Source: Schizochytrium sp. TIO01 (taxonomy: Eukaryota > Sar > Bigyra > Thraustochytrida > Thraustochytriidae). Taken from it: 64,000 nt of DNA. Shown here piece after piece: positions 20,483-31,240 of this stretch. How positions within the stretch are numbered: the first letter of the stretch is position 1; each line of letters opens with the position of its first letter. The notes below the pieces were generated by a model. It was not told the DNA's origin, did no database searches, and saw only the letters and a list, made by a program, of their open reading frames with translations. Both the position numbers and the translations under genes were made by a program. Location: assembly GCA_004764695.1 (NCBI GenBank), contig SMSO01000035.1, forward strand, positions 3,291,040-3,355,039, written 5' to 3'.

Positions 20483-21365
20483 ATGGGTCAACGCGGGTCG
20501 TCCATGGGTAACCTGAAGCGTAAGCAGCTGAAGGAACTCCAAGTACAAACACACTGTAAGTTTGAATAAAATCGGAATCCTGAATTTGGGGCTTATTTAT
20601 CCGTTCACGAGATCTTTTTGCTCTGGGGAGAGGGGGGCTGAATTTGCATGTACACATGACCAATGTGCTAACATTTTGGCACATGTGGGCCTATCTAATC
20701 CCTTTCGATGCTCGATTGCTTTATAACAACGGTGGTTCTGATGTATGCCTGGGCTCCATGATTCGTTTGATATAGTTGACGCCGACGAAATTATGGCTTT
20801 GTATGCTCACTTTAGATCGATTGCGTCTAGCCAGACAGATGATGGTCAGATTGATCGCGACGAGTTCAGGGAGGCTATTGGTCTTGCAGACAGCTTGTTT
20901 GTTGACAGGTTGTTTTCATTGTTTGATGAGAACGATGATGGCTATATCAACTTTCAGGAGTTCATCTGTGGTCTGTCCATCCTCTGCGTCCGGGGCACAT
21001 TGGAGGAGAAGACCTTGTTCTCATTCCGTATCTATGACTTCGACAATGATAACAAGATTTCCAATGAGGAGCTCACATCAATGCTTAAGACCAGCCTTGG
21101 TGAGAATGGTGTGGTTCTTACCCCCAGTCAAATTGAGATTATCATTCGTGCCACGTTCCAGGAAGCAGACCTCAACCGCGACGGTTTCATTGACTTTGAA
21201 GAGTACAAGACCTTGGTGTCCAAGCAGCCCTCAATCCTTAGCAATATGACTCTGGACTTTGCTCGTGTTATTGAACAGCGTCTCGAGCAAGCACGGGCTA
21301 GTGGCGCATCCTCAGCAAACCGCCGCAGCCGTCAGTTATCTGCTCCGACAGAAGTTAAGTCCTGA
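20483..21365 (+). CDS. Calcineurin B-like EF-hand protein (one intron), 220 aa
   Basis: Exon 1 (20483-20555) starts MGQRGSSMGN, a good N-myristoylation signal. The intron 20556-20775 begins GTAAGT and ends TATAG. Exon 2 (20776-21365) joins in phase to give THFDADEIMALY, the usual helix before EF-hand 1 in calcineurin B and CBL proteins. Canonical EF loops are seen at DENDDGYINFQE, DFDNDNKISNEE and DLNRDGFIDFEE; the first EF region (ASSQTDDGQIDRDE) is atypical. The C-terminal tail is basic and Ser-rich. Such proteins bind calcium and regulate calcineurin phosphatase or CIPK-type kinases at membranes. Splicing is inferred from sequence; without it the frame lacks its N-terminus. Confidence 0.82.
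20556..20775 (+). other. Spliceosomal intron in the calcineurin B-like gene
   Basis: GTAAGT donor, AG acceptor, 220 nt. Removal joins a T to TTGACGCC and keeps the reading frame across a conserved EF-hand leader. In-frame stops inside the intron make retention disruptive. Confidence 0.8.
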
Positions 21366-21906
21366 GCGCGCACCTGCAGAATCTGCTTAATGAAGGATAT
21401 AGGACTAACTGCACATCACCAGCTCACCGACTCCTCCTCTTTCCATCAACACGCACCGATTGTTCCATCAAGTAAGACACATCTTTACAGAGCTAGTACC
21501 GCAATTTCAAAGAGGATACTGCGCAATAACACTCCGTTTCATTTTTCACTGCATCTATCACTTTTTGTAGCTTGAAAAAACGCACGTTTATGCATTCATG
21601 TATGTTTTGCAGCATTTTGGTATTTTCAACAAAAGCTATGTTTTGTTTTTAAAGTTGGGAAGGAGCTATATCACGTTAATTTTCTTATTCTTGTTGACCT
21701 TGTAAGGGTAGGTGGTGCTAGTTCTCTGTATTATTATGTTAATACACTATTGCATTGGAATTACTGTGAACTCGGCAAAGCATGTTCAAATCCTAAATAC
21801 TATTTTCTTTAAAGAAGTTTATTTTAACAGAAGAAAAATTGTTGGGAAAAGACGCTAAGAGATGAAAAGGAATACAAAATAAAATCATTATAATGAGCTA
21901 TTTTTT
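21366..21906. other. Convergent 3' intergenic region
   Basis: About 540 bp lie between the ends of the calcineurin-B-like and amidohydrolase-like genes. It is AT-rich to the right and probably holds both 3' untranslated regions. No other feature seen. Confidence 0.5.
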
Positions 21907-24900
21907 TTATCTTATCACGGAGTGAAGCATTTGACCAGAAGCAAAAGTCTTCAGTGGCACAGTCTTGTCTTCACTCGGTGCCATTTCCCGTGTATAAACA
22001 GGCAACCCTCGACAGTATGTAGTATCTACAACGAGGTTTGTCACATCATCGTCGCCACGAGAGTCTAAAATAACAAAGTCAGCGTCGAAGCCTGCTGCTA
22101 GACGTCCCTTTGAAAGGCCTAGGCCAAGTGAGTCAGCTGTGACGCGCGTCAATCGGTCGATGGCTTCTTCAAGCTTTTCTGGGCGAGTTTGCATCCAAGA
22201 GTTGGCAACGATGTTTTTCACAGAACTAAGCACGCGCGGGCTTACAATGACGCCTCTCCTATCAGTCCCGGTATCCTCAAGAATGCATTGGGCAGTTTCT
22301 AACTCTTGAACCAGCATGTTAGTTTCACTCCCACCAAGGGCCAGGTAAACTTTAGAGACAGCGTCAACACCACGTACTTGCTGCGCAGTTGCCAGTAGCT
22401 TTGTAAAGGACAGCAACGCCGCTAATTTTGGCCCACCAGTAGACAAAAGCCCCATGCGAGTCTTCTGCTGTTGTTGTTGCTGCTGTTGCTGCTGAAGAGC
22501 ATTATGCATACTCGCCGCAGTAGATGAAGAAGATAAAGAGGATGAAAGCGTGGTGGAAGCTATATCAGCGCTAGTTAATGGTCCAGAAGCCACTTCTTCA
22601 GTTTCCGTGACCATGTCACTGCCAACGTTGCTTTCGCTTTCATTGCTTGACGTATGATGTTGTTTCCACAAGCGAACAGGCCCACTGGGGCTCTGGAAAC
22701 GCCCAAGAACTAAACGTGGCACATGAGATTTTTCAATTTCGTCCTGGCACGGAGAAGAGAGTGCGTGTAACAATGTTCTACTGGATATGTTGCTAGGTTC
22801 ACGATTTAAGCTCTCTGAAATGGGTTTCGAATTTGGAGTGTTTGAAAAGAGGCGCGTCTGCAGAACTGTGAGGTCACCCGAAGCAAAACGACCTCGCGGT
22901 TGAAATGCAGTACTACGTCCTAAAGACCCGTGCTGGTCGCTCGATGTTGGTCCTGTTGGAGACACCGCACTGCTGAAGGAACTTGATCGCCCGTGACCAT
23001 GCAAGCGTCGATTTGTTGGCGACAAAGAGCTGGATCCAGGTGAAGAAAAAGCACTGGAACGTCTTGACGCAGGTCCTTGTTGCCCAACTGTTGGAATCAG
23101 TGGGGGGTTCGTAGGCATAGATGCAGAGATGGGCTGCGCTCTTGAAGGCGAACTGCTTTCATTGGTAGCGACCCCCTGACTGTCTACTGAGTGTCGTCTT
23201 TGGGAACTTGCAAATCTATTCATCGTCAGACGTGCACCCAAGTGCTTGTGCTGAGCGGCTCTAGCTGCGTGGTCTGAGTGTCCTTCCTCGTCAAGGAGAA
23301 CATTGTCCGCATCCTCCTCGGCATCACTTTCCTGATGAGTCGGTTCATTCATCTCTGGAGAGCGTGTTGGCACGGATCGGTTGCTCGCAAAACGTTGGCG
23401 CCGAGCTGACGAGAAAGCTGGAGGCTGGCCAACTGGAGGAAGACCAGATTTAGATGATGAAGAGTATGCCCGCGACGGGACTGCCGTGGGGGCTCCCATT
23501 GAAGCGGTTGGTTTTGAGGGAGTTCGTTCTTGCAACGAGTTGGAACTCGCATCTGAATCGAGAACCATCGCTAAGCCACTGCCAAAGTTGTTCTGAGTGG
23601 TACTGGTTAACTCTTCTCCAAGGTCAGGACCAACTTGAGGGGCGTCAGTAAGCTCTAAAGCCCCAGCAGGGAGATCTCTATCTTCTTCATCTTCTAGGTC
23701 GAAGTCGAGGGAGTCAGAGTGACCACGTAGCATAGAGCGAGAATTGTGGCGCTGACGCCTGCTCCACAGTGTTTGACGTGGTGTACTCATGTATATTGAA
23801 TTGACGCTTTGTGCGTCACGGCGGGAGGGTGTGCCTTGCACAGACCTTGTGCCATGTACAGAAGTTGGGCTGGTAGAGGATGATTGGACATTGGTGGCCT
23901 CGGGAGCTTCCGAGCAAAATTCGTCCTGATCAAGCCTCCAGCTCCGCAAATTGAATGAGGAGCTCCTGCGCTGGCGGCGCAGAGAGCGAAGAGAGGAGTT
24001 CGAGGTAACAGAACCAGGGCTGGTGTTGCCTCGTTGACCAGCTGTAAATGTGCCACACGAGCGCGCCGAGCGCGGTACACGGCGTACCACCGGTTGTACA
24101 GACATAGGCGTGGAGAAGTGTGACACAATGGATGCTGGTCTATCCGGGCTGCTTTCGTCATTTTCGAGAGGGTCCTTCCGGTCAGATATGTTGCTTCCCT
24201 GTGATGATTTGATGGCGTTTGAAGAAGTTGAACTTGACACCGAGGCGTTGAGTTGTTCTTGAGATGTTGCTGTTGCAGAAACAGAGGCCGGCTCAGTCTC
24301 ATGCGAAGCACGCTGGAAAATAGCGCAAGCTTTGAGACTTTGCACCATGTGGCGTCTGCGAAGATCGCGCAGGTCGCCATGCAAAGATTCCTTATCATTC
24401 ATGGTCAGTTTGTTGGCACTGTCTTTTACATTCTCATTGTCCCCTTCAGGACAATCGTCGTTGCCACACGAAAGGCCGCCCATCACAAATCGACCCAGGC
24501 GATTCGTAGCAACCCCATTGCAGGACTGACCATAGTAGTGTTCGGGGCTAGTTTGTTTCTGATCCTCCTCAACACGATCGTCGAGGTGAGTCTTGTCCAG
24601 TGCATGTGAGACATCATCATCGGCCTTGCTGAAGCTTCCAAGTGTACCAAAGGATGACGGGGGTGACGGGGTTTCCAGTAAAGATGAAGTGCGCGATTTA
24701 GGCGTGCCGCTTCCCGCAGGGTTTCCCTTGCCATTTACGCTGGATTTACTAGTAACCGTAGTTGTGGTTGTCGCTATAGTTTCTCTGGAACTGCTGCTGC
24801 TACTGCTGCTTATGCTAGAAGCGGTGGACTCTCCAGGGTGTCCACTGGGGCCGAGGGAGCGCCCCACGTTGCTCATATCAACAATGAGGGCCATGTTGTT

Positions 24901-26109
24901 CTGACTGAGGGCCTTAAGCACTCCAGCTGCACGCGATGGCCTCACAAGTACGTTTTTTAGGCTTCCAGCGGAGCCGCTGGAAGTTGTATTGTTTTCATTA
25001 ATTGCTCCTGAAAAGTTGTTTTGGGTAGCAGGAGCTCCACCTGGCGAGAATCTCATGACGCGACCAAGTCCACGAGTCGGTGAGACTGCCGTGGATGAAA
25101 TAGCAGATGTGATAGAGGAAGAGTTCGGCGACCCAGGTTTTCCAGTGCTACTGGAAACAGAAACACCTGCGACCGCGTCAGATCCAAGCACATTGAGGTG
25201 CACAGCCATTCCAAAGCACCCTCGTTCGCGCATAAGAGGGATCAAAGTTAGGTCTGGGTTGCTGCGTAGATCAACCCTACTGACCAGACCTACGTTTGAG
25301 TAGAGTTGGGAGCATTGCTTGAGGAGTGCCCCGCGTTTTGAGAGGAGAGAGAGTGCCAAAGCCATAGGCAAAGCCTCTCGTGGAGTGTCAATAATTGTGG
25401 TGACGCCTCCGCTTGCTGCTTCTCGCGTGGCTGTGGCCATGGCTGCATTGAACTCCTCTGTGCTAAGGTCTTGAGATCTCAGCGCCGGAAGGTAATGGAA
25501 TCCAACATCGAGGATACCTGGGATAACGATTTTATCTGCAAGGTCATGCACGTGTTCAAGGCCATATCTCTCGAGAGTTTCGAGAACGTCTCTGTCATCC
25601 TTGGTCTCGACGACTGCCTCAAAGGTGCCCATTTCTGCGTCTACCACCAGAACTGCTCGAGTCCATCTACATTTGGCTTTGGCATTGTGGTCCAGAGCAG
25701 CACCACTAATCCCATCCACCACGAGAACCCTGTTGCTCACCAAGGCAAATTTCGCAAATCTTTCTTTGTTCATTCTGCTTCTCAGTTTCCTTTTCCTCGA
25801 GTTCCCTTCTGTCTTGATTTCATCTCGACTCGGGCTCCACGCATCTCCGTCTGCCACGTCTCGCGCTCTGCTCCATATCTCGGCGTTATTTCTGCGTCTA
25901 TAGTCGTTGTCTTGTTCCTCGCCATCTGCATCGTCGTCGTCCTCAGTATCCACGGCCGCCACAACGGCCGGACCACTCGCAGACCGCGACGAGACTTTGA
26001 ATCTCGCCGCGGGGGGTGCTTTCGACCTCCTCAGCATCGCGCAAGGCCTCAGCACCGCCAGCGGCTCCCTCGGCGGAGCTGCTGCGATCGGGCTCTGCTG
26101 TAGAAGCAT
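21907..26109 (-). CDS. Amidohydrolase-like (dihydropyrimidinase/allantoinase family) protein with very long disordered insert, 1400 aa
   Basis: The intact frame starts at ATG 26109. The N-terminal region (about 115-330) contains LVSNRVLVVDGI, the DKIVIPGILDVGFH metal-site strand, and EAASGGVTTIIDTP, typical of cyclic amidohydrolases. The C-terminus (about 1250-1400) resumes with VTADSLGLGLSKGRLAAGFDADFVILD, the usual end of the family. Between them lie about 900 Ser/Pro/Arg-rich, largely disordered residues with a poly-Gln run. The HxH metal pair is reduced to one His (DVGFHY), so zinc catalysis is doubtful; CRMP-type non-enzymatic members are a precedent. Probably a host cytoskeletal or signalling scaffold; enzymatic activity not supported. 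Confidence 0.65.
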   Translation of the reverse strand: MLLQQSPIAAAPPREPLAVLRPCAMLRRSKAPPAARFKVSSRSASGPAVVAAVDTEDDDDADGEEQDNDYRRRNNAEIWSRARDVADGDAWSPSRDEIKTEGNSRKRKLRSRMNKERFAKFALVSNRVLVVDGISGAALDHNAKAKCRWTRAVLVVDAEMGTFEAVVETKDDRDVLETLERYGLEHVHDLADKIVIPGILDVGFHYLPALRSQDLSTEEFNAAMATATREAASGGVTTIIDTPREALPMALALSLLSKRGALLKQCSQLYSNVGLVSRVDLRSNPDLTLIPLMRERGCFGMAVHLNVLGSDAVAGVSVSSSTGKPGSPNSSSITSAISSTAVSPTRGLGRVMRFSPGGAPATQNNFSGAINENNTTSSGSAGSLKNVLVRPSRAAGVLKALSQNNMALIVDMSNVGRSLGPSGHPGESTASSISSSSSSSSRETIATTTTTVTSKSSVNGKGNPAGSGTPKSRTSSLLETPSPPSSFGTLGSFSKADDDVSHALDKTHLDDRVEEDQKQTSPEHYYGQSCNGVATNRLGRFVMGGLSCGNDDCPEGDNENVKDSANKLTMNDKESLHGDLRDLRRRHMVQSLKACAIFQRASHETEPASVSATATSQEQLNASVSSSTSSNAIKSSQGSNISDRKDPLENDESSPDRPASIVSHFSTPMSVQPVVRRVPRSARSCGTFTAGQRGNTSPGSVTSNSSLRSLRRQRRSSSFNLRSWRLDQDEFCSEAPEATNVQSSSTSPTSVHGTRSVQGTPSRRDAQSVNSIYMSTPRQTLWSRRQRHNSRSMLRGHSDSLDFDLEDEEDRDLPAGALELTDAPQVGPDLGEELTSTTQNNFGSGLAMVLDSDASSNSLQERTPSKPTASMGAPTAVPSRAYSSSSKSGLPPVGQPPAFSSARRQRFASNRSVPTRSPEMNEPTHQESDAEEDADNVLLDEEGHSDHAARAAQHKHLGARLTMNRFASSQRRHSVDSQGVATNESSSPSRAQPISASMPTNPPLIPTVGQQGPASRRSSAFSSPGSSSLSPTNRRLHGHGRSSSFSSAVSPTGPTSSDQHGSLGRSTAFQPRGRFASGDLTVLQTRLFSNTPNSKPISESLNREPSNISSRTLLHALSSPCQDEIEKSHVPRLVLGRFQSPSGPVRLWKQHHTSSNESESNVGSDMVTETEEVASGPLTSADIASTTLSSSLSSSSTAASMHNALQQQQQQQQQQKTRMGLLSTGGPKLAALLSFTKLLATAQQVRGVDAVSKVYLALGGSETNMLVQELETAQCILEDTGTDRRGVIVSPRVLSSVKNIVANSWMQTRPEKLEEAIDRLTRVTADSLGLGLSKGRLAAGFDADFVILDSRGDDDVTNLVVDTTYCRGLPVYTREMAPSEDKTVPLKTFASGQMLHSVIR

Positions 26110-27879
26110 CTTCTATTTCGATTTCTTCTTCTGTTTCTTTCTTTCCTTCTTTCCTTTTCCTCTTTTTTTATTTTTTATTTTTATTATAATTTTTTTCTTC
26201 CTTTCTTTCGTTTGTTCTTTTTTCCTCTTGCTCCTCTTGCTCCTCCGCCGCTGTTCCTTCCTACCGCCTTTGTCGCTGAGATGGCTTCTGAAGTCGAGGT
26301 CTGCGCCGCCGTTCTTCCCTCCTCTCCTCGAAGATGCCGCGGCGCTGTCGCAGCTTATCGATCGATCAATTGTGAGTTTGTTTCTTCATTTCTTGCTCTT
26401 TTCTTGCGCTTTTCTTCTTAGTTTCTTCCCCGCTTTCCAATGCCCTATAGTGCGCACAGTCAACAATACAGCTCTATACCTCACTGTATTCCAGTATACT
26501 CTACTGTGCTCTTGTATTCCGCACTCTACCGGCAAAAGCGCTGATCGAAACAAACACGGCTACCGTTGCGCCTATATACCCCTAATTCTGTCGCCACCCG
26601 TTCTGTTTTCCACTTCTTCTTTTTCTTTCTTTTTTTAAAGTCTATAAACTCTCAAGCAAAGGAAAAAAAAAGAAAAAAAGAGAAAAAAAGAGGAAAAAAA
26701 AAGAGCTAAAAAAAAAACTGGTTTTTCCCAGTCTGGTTTTTCCCCCGGCTTATCCTCCTTATCATACGGATATGCTAAACTGTAGGGGTCGTTCTTCCTT
26801 CCTCCTTCCTTTCTCTATTCTTTGGTTTTGGAATTGGAATGAAAGAAGAAAAGAGGCTTTGAATTGAATTGAATCGGGTCTTTCAAAGGGAACTCAAAGA
26901 AACATCTCTTAACGTCAAAAAAGAAAGAAAGAAAGAAAGAAAGAAACACGTGGGAAAATGTGCCGCTCCAGGCAAAGTCTCGTCTCGAGATGTCCCGCTC
27001 GGGCCGTCCAAGATTGGGGGACGGCGAGGAGAACTCTAAAGGTTATCGATGGCACTCCGATACACTCTTGAGGGAGAGCGCCTTCCTCCGCTAGGCTACA
27101 GGAGGCGTTGGGGGTTTGGTCGCAAGTTCTTCGTTGAGGGCGATTCGTGCTGCTGTAATGGAAAAGAAAAAATGGGTCTCCTTGTTTTTTGTTTTTTTTG
27201 TTTTTTTTTGTTTTCGTTTTTTTCCGTTTTTTTTTCTTTCTTTCTTGTTGCTCCCTTAAATTACCTCCAGTCGTGAGCAGAAGCGCCGCCTGGTTGGTAG
27301 CTACTCAAAGCACTAGTACTATAGCCACCACAGACACTTGAGCAAACTAATGCTGCGGGGATATTCCCTCACCACAGCCATCCACAGATCCCCAAGTTGA
27401 GCAGTGACACAAAGAGCTCCCTTCACAACGTCAATGCGTGCGGGTTCCCTCCTCTTCTAAAACTAGGGTGTGTGGGATCCTCAACCTCGCCTTAAAGTAT
27501 TAGCTGCGGGGAAACCGCGACCCTTTTGTCCCGCACTCTACTCGCTTTCAGGTGTCCTCAGTCTACGCGCGAAGTGAAGGCGCTGAAAGACCGTCGTCCA
27601 CCGCGTGCCAGCTCTCTGCTAGACTGCCAGTTGGTCCTTGCTACTGCCTTCTTACGAGTGTGTGTAAGTGTCCGCGTGTCTTTCTTTCCCCGCACCTTCA
27701 GAGACGATGGCCCACAGCAGCTTCTCTTGCTCCAGCTGCTGTTTCTTTCCATAGGCGCCTCTGTTAACTAACAGTCTGCCTCTAGAGCATAGCATAGTTA
27801 GTGTATAGTAGTGCACTGTTCTTTCTTTATACAGAAGGATAAGAATGCGGCCAACTTCAAAGCGAGTTTTATTCGGGCA
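26110..27879. other. Host non-coding region, pyrimidine- and purine-rich tracts
   Basis: A long C/T-rich stretch (26110-26250) precedes the amidohydrolase-like gene and may be its promoter or 5' UTR. An A/G-rich tract (26640-26720) and T-rich tracts (27181-27245) follow. Open frames here are low-complexity Phe/Leu or Ser strings. No convincing gene or RNA was seen. Confidence 0.45.
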
Positions 27880-28254
27880 CTACCCTGAAAGCGAGATAGC
27901 TCGCGATAGCTCTCGCTGCCGCTGCGCTTGCGTTCTTTCCTTCGTTGCATGGGGCTGCTTTCTGACGGAGTGTCCACGCTTCTTCGCCGTGGTGCTTGCT
28001 TGGTTGGTTGGTTGGTTGGTTGCGCTGGCCAAGACTTTCTTGAGCAGCGAATCCTGGAGCGCCTGCAGCGGTTGTGCTCCCGTTAGTTGTCTCGATGCTT
28101 CGGTAAGTTGCTGTCGTTGTCGTTGGGTCGCTAGCAAGTTGGTGAGTGCGTTAGCTGAGTGCTCCAATGCTTCAAGTTCTTCCTCTCGTCCTCCGTGGAG
28201 TCTCTCCTCGTCTCTCTCGCGTTGTAGCCGCTGCGAGGCTTTCGCCCTCATCAT
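27880..28254 (-). CDS. Possible coding exon: Gln/Glu-rich helical segment, 124 aa
   Basis: A minus-strand frame from ATG 28254 has a plausible coiled-coil composition (RLQRERDEERL, EALEHSANALTNLLA, LLKKVLASATNQ) for about 85 residues. It then turns into low-complexity sequence derived from a CCAA-type repeat. It could be a small gene, an exon, or chance in a repeat-rich GC area. No family recognised. Confidence 0.25.
   Translation of the reverse strand: MMRAKASQRLQRERDEERLHGGREEELEALEHSANALTNLLATQRQRQQLTEASRQLTGAQPLQALQDSLLKKVLASATNQPTNQASTTAKKRGHSVRKQPHATKERTQAQRQRELSRAISLSG
28003..28021. repeat. (GGTT)n microsatellite
   Basis: Short perfect run of TTGG units inside the possible exon at 27880-28254, where it produces a PTNQ-type repeat in the minus-strand frame. 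Confidence 0.7.
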
Positions 28255-28448
28255 GTCGTTGGCTGAATTGCTGGCTTCGGCCTACAGAAGCACCACTTTG
28301 GCATCCAAACCTCGCCCCTGATGTGTGGCTCATGCTCCTGCCTCGAAGCCCTCGCTTGGCGCGTACCAAACGATTCGAAGAGGATACAGGGTCGGGCCGT
28401 GAGTGGAGAGAAAAGCATGCATTTCCGAGACCCAGGGAGCGAATACGA

Positions 28449-28733
28449 ATGCAAGCAAGCAAGCAAGCAAGCTCAGGAGCTCGTGGTGGTTGGCGAAGAC
28501 GATGACATCAGAAAAATGCAGAGCAAGCTGCACAAGTAAGCTATACAAGCAAACAAAATTCTTGCCGATTCTCGAAATGCAGTTGGAGAGCGAGACAGTA
28601 GACGAGATCAATCTTGATCGAGAAGCTTAAGCCGGCAGAAACTCTCTGACGAACAGCCAAAGAGCCCCAAAACCTAACTATGCAGCTCACACGCAACTCG
28701 TCTACTATGCAAGCAAGCAAGCAAGCAAGCAAA
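28449..28733. repeat. Two (AAGC)n microsatellite runs
   Basis: Perfect AAGC runs at about 28452-28471 and 28708-28732. Related GCTT runs recur at 29289-29325 on the other strand sense, and further CAAGC/AGCAAG clusters near 29530-29580. Confidence 0.8.
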
Positions 28734-29284
28734 TCAGCTGGCAAGTTCTTGATTCCTGTCTGAACTGGAGCGGAAAGTCGTTCACTACAATCAAGTACGA
28801 AGGCACTCATTGCCGCATCGGATGAACTTCCTCGGGCCTTCTGCCGTACCTCTGATTCCTCCTCCAAATCTTCTGTCTGTTGTCTGCTGTCTGCTCACCC
28901 GCTTACTTTCCTGCGCCGTACTCGTCTCCTCCTGGCATCGCGAGGGAAGGAAAGCCCAAAAGACGGGCGAGCCCCGCAGAACCTCTGCTTCTATCCCCAC
29001 TGCAGGCCTTCTTCAGGAAGCAACCAGCTTGGCGTCCTCTCCAGGCGCGGTCTTTCGTGTCTTTCGCGAGCCTCGCCTTGACTCGCATCATCATCCTCGA
29101 TGAGATAGATCCCGTGTCCTTTGCCGGCTAGCTCGATGCTCGACTCTGAGGACTCCAGCCGTCGCTCTCTGACCTCCTTGCCTTCGCTCGCTTCACCATT
29201 ACTCCACAGGCATGCCTGCGACCTGTCTTCTAGCTCGCACCCGCCCTCCATTCACACGCAGAGACATGATTGATGAGCTCTCAG

Positions 29285-29498
29285 CGCTTGCTTGCTTTTG
29301 CTTGCTTGCTTGCTTTTGCTTGCTTGGCCAGAAGCAAGCCCGGCCCCGTGCCACTGTTTGCCAGTCTCTCCGTTGCTCTCCGATCTCCGTCTACCGTCAT
29401 GCTGAAGGCCGCTCAACCTCTGCACTGCACTGATTGCATTGCATTACATTGCATTGCATTGCATTGCATTGCACTGATTGCATTGCATTGCATAGGTT
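29285..29498. repeat. (GCTT)n and (GCATT)n microsatellites
   Basis: A GCTT run at about 29289-29325 is followed by a pentanucleotide GCATT run with few interruptions at about 29436-29492. Overlapping open frames on both strands are products of the repeats. Confidence 0.8.
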
Positions 29499-29747
29499 TG
29501 CACAAGTTCTGTGCAGCTCTTCTCGATGGCCAAGCAAGCGAGCAAGCAAACCAAAGCAAATCAAAGCAAACCAAAGCAAACCGACGAGGCTCCGTCATAG
29601 GTTCGTTTGTCCGGGTGCATTCTCAGCTCGAGTCAACGCGCGGACTTGAAGACCACCGCGCCAGCAAGCTAGCTTCGGCAGCACCTTGTAGGCTAGTAGT
29701 ACAAGAGCTATTCTTCCCGTCGCTCTGCGCGCCATCCAACAGTACCT

Positions 29748-29930
29748 ATGAATGACAAATGAATGAATGAATGAATGAATGAATGAATAAATGAATAAAT
29801 GAATAAATGAATGAATAAATGAATGAACGAATGAATGAATGAATGAATGAATGAATGAATGAATGAATGAATGAATGAATGAATGAATAAATGAATAACG
29901 AATGAATGAGTGAATGCGTGAATGAATGAC
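29748..29930. repeat. (AATG)n microsatellite, about 180 bp
   Basis: Long AATG/AATA tetranucleotide array with few interruptions. The minus-strand frame encodes a FIHS repeat and is an artefact of the array. Confidence 0.95.
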
Positions 29931-30080
29931 ACGTTGAAAGACACGTTGAAAGACCCTTCTATCCTTCTCGCCTCGAACACAAAGAGAGAGAGAGGGAGAG
30001 ATAGGCGGCCGGATGGACGGATGCCTTGCAGCGAAGTAAAGTAGGTATTGCCTCTTCTTCTCGCTCGTGGGCTGGATCGC

Positions 30081-30113
30081 TTGACTGACTGACTGACTGA
30101 CTGACTGACTGAC
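30081..30113. repeat. (GACT)n microsatellite
   Basis: Eight perfect GACT units between GC-rich unique sequences. Confidence 0.9.
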
Positions 30114-30310
30114 GTCTTGCGGGCTCGAGCGAGCCTCAGAGCCCGCTGCAATTCGCTTGCAGCTGGTTCAGAAAACCAACCCGTGTCCACTTCGACTGCC
30201 AGCCAGCCAGCTTACCAGCCAGCTTGCCAGCAAAAGAGCGCTTCGAGGCTGCTTCTCAAAGGCAGCAGATCAATCGACAACGGAGCAGGGACCTAGGAAC
30301 CTTTGCTAGG

Positions 30311-30364
30311 TATTCATTCATTCATTCATTCATTCATTCATTCACTCGCTCACTCACTCACTCA
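30311..30364. repeat. (ATTC)n/(ACTC)n microsatellite
   Basis: ATTC units pass into ACTC units with no spacer, indicating slippage plus point mutation. Short (CTCG)n and GCT-rich runs follow near 30481-30550. Confidence 0.85.
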
Positions 30365-30994
30365 TGGAAGGCTGGCGATCAATAACTTGATCAGTCAAAG
30401 TCTCCGAGCTCAAGTTTGACTCTGACTGACTGCTTGGAGGCCAACATTGATTGTCGGCAGGTCTCGGCACGTAGTTTGATTCTCTCGCTCGCTCGCTCGC
30501 TTGCTTGTTGCTTGTTGCTTGTTGTTGCTGCTGCTGTTGCTGCTGCTGTGCTTGTCCTTCTTGCAATATCCTGCGAGCCAGGCACTTTCTGAGAGCTGCG
30601 GAGTTGGCGATCCGTGCTGTGAATCCACGCACCGGCGAACCGCCCGTGAAAGCCACGGCTTTCTTTGCATGCCGCAGCACGCAAACAACCAGTCAGTCAG
30701 ACGCTTGTTGAGCTGCCGGAGCCGCAGCTCGACTGGCGATGATGGGCGTCGCCTGGATGATGGATGCCACGCTTGCCGCTCATTAGCCAGAGGTACTGAC
30801 TGAGCTGCATGAGGTCTTTCGTGAAGCCCGGTAAAGTCTCTCTCAGGCCAAAGCAAGCAATCACTCGATGGCGTACGTACTTATTTATATCCTGTCGGGT
30901 CGATGGGCGAATTGAAACGAAGACGGCGAGGGCTTCTAGTGCTCTGGAGTTTAATGCTCTGGAGCGGTTTACCTGTTTCTGTTGGTGTGTGCGT

Positions 30995-31240
30995 GTGTAT
31001 GTATGTATGTATGTATGTATGTATGTATGTATGTATGTATGTATGTATGTATGTATGTATGTATGTATGTATGTATGTATGTATGTATGTATGTATGTAT
31101 GTATGTATGTATGTATGTATGTATGTATGTATGGATGTATGGATGTATGTATGTATGTATGTATGGATGTATGTATGTATGGATGTATGAATGTATGTAT
31201 GTATGTATGGATGTATGTATGGATGGATGTATGGATGTAG
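30995..31240. repeat. (GTAT)n microsatellite, about 245 bp
   Basis: The longest tetranucleotide array in the window: perfect GTAT units, with scattered GGAT variants concentrated toward the right end. Because four is not a multiple of three, all three frames cycle through the same residues (MYVC), giving long false ORFs on both strands. Confidence 0.95.

Noticed and set aside
29708-30190. 160-residue minus-strand frame rich in FIHS
   Set aside because: Product of the AATG array.
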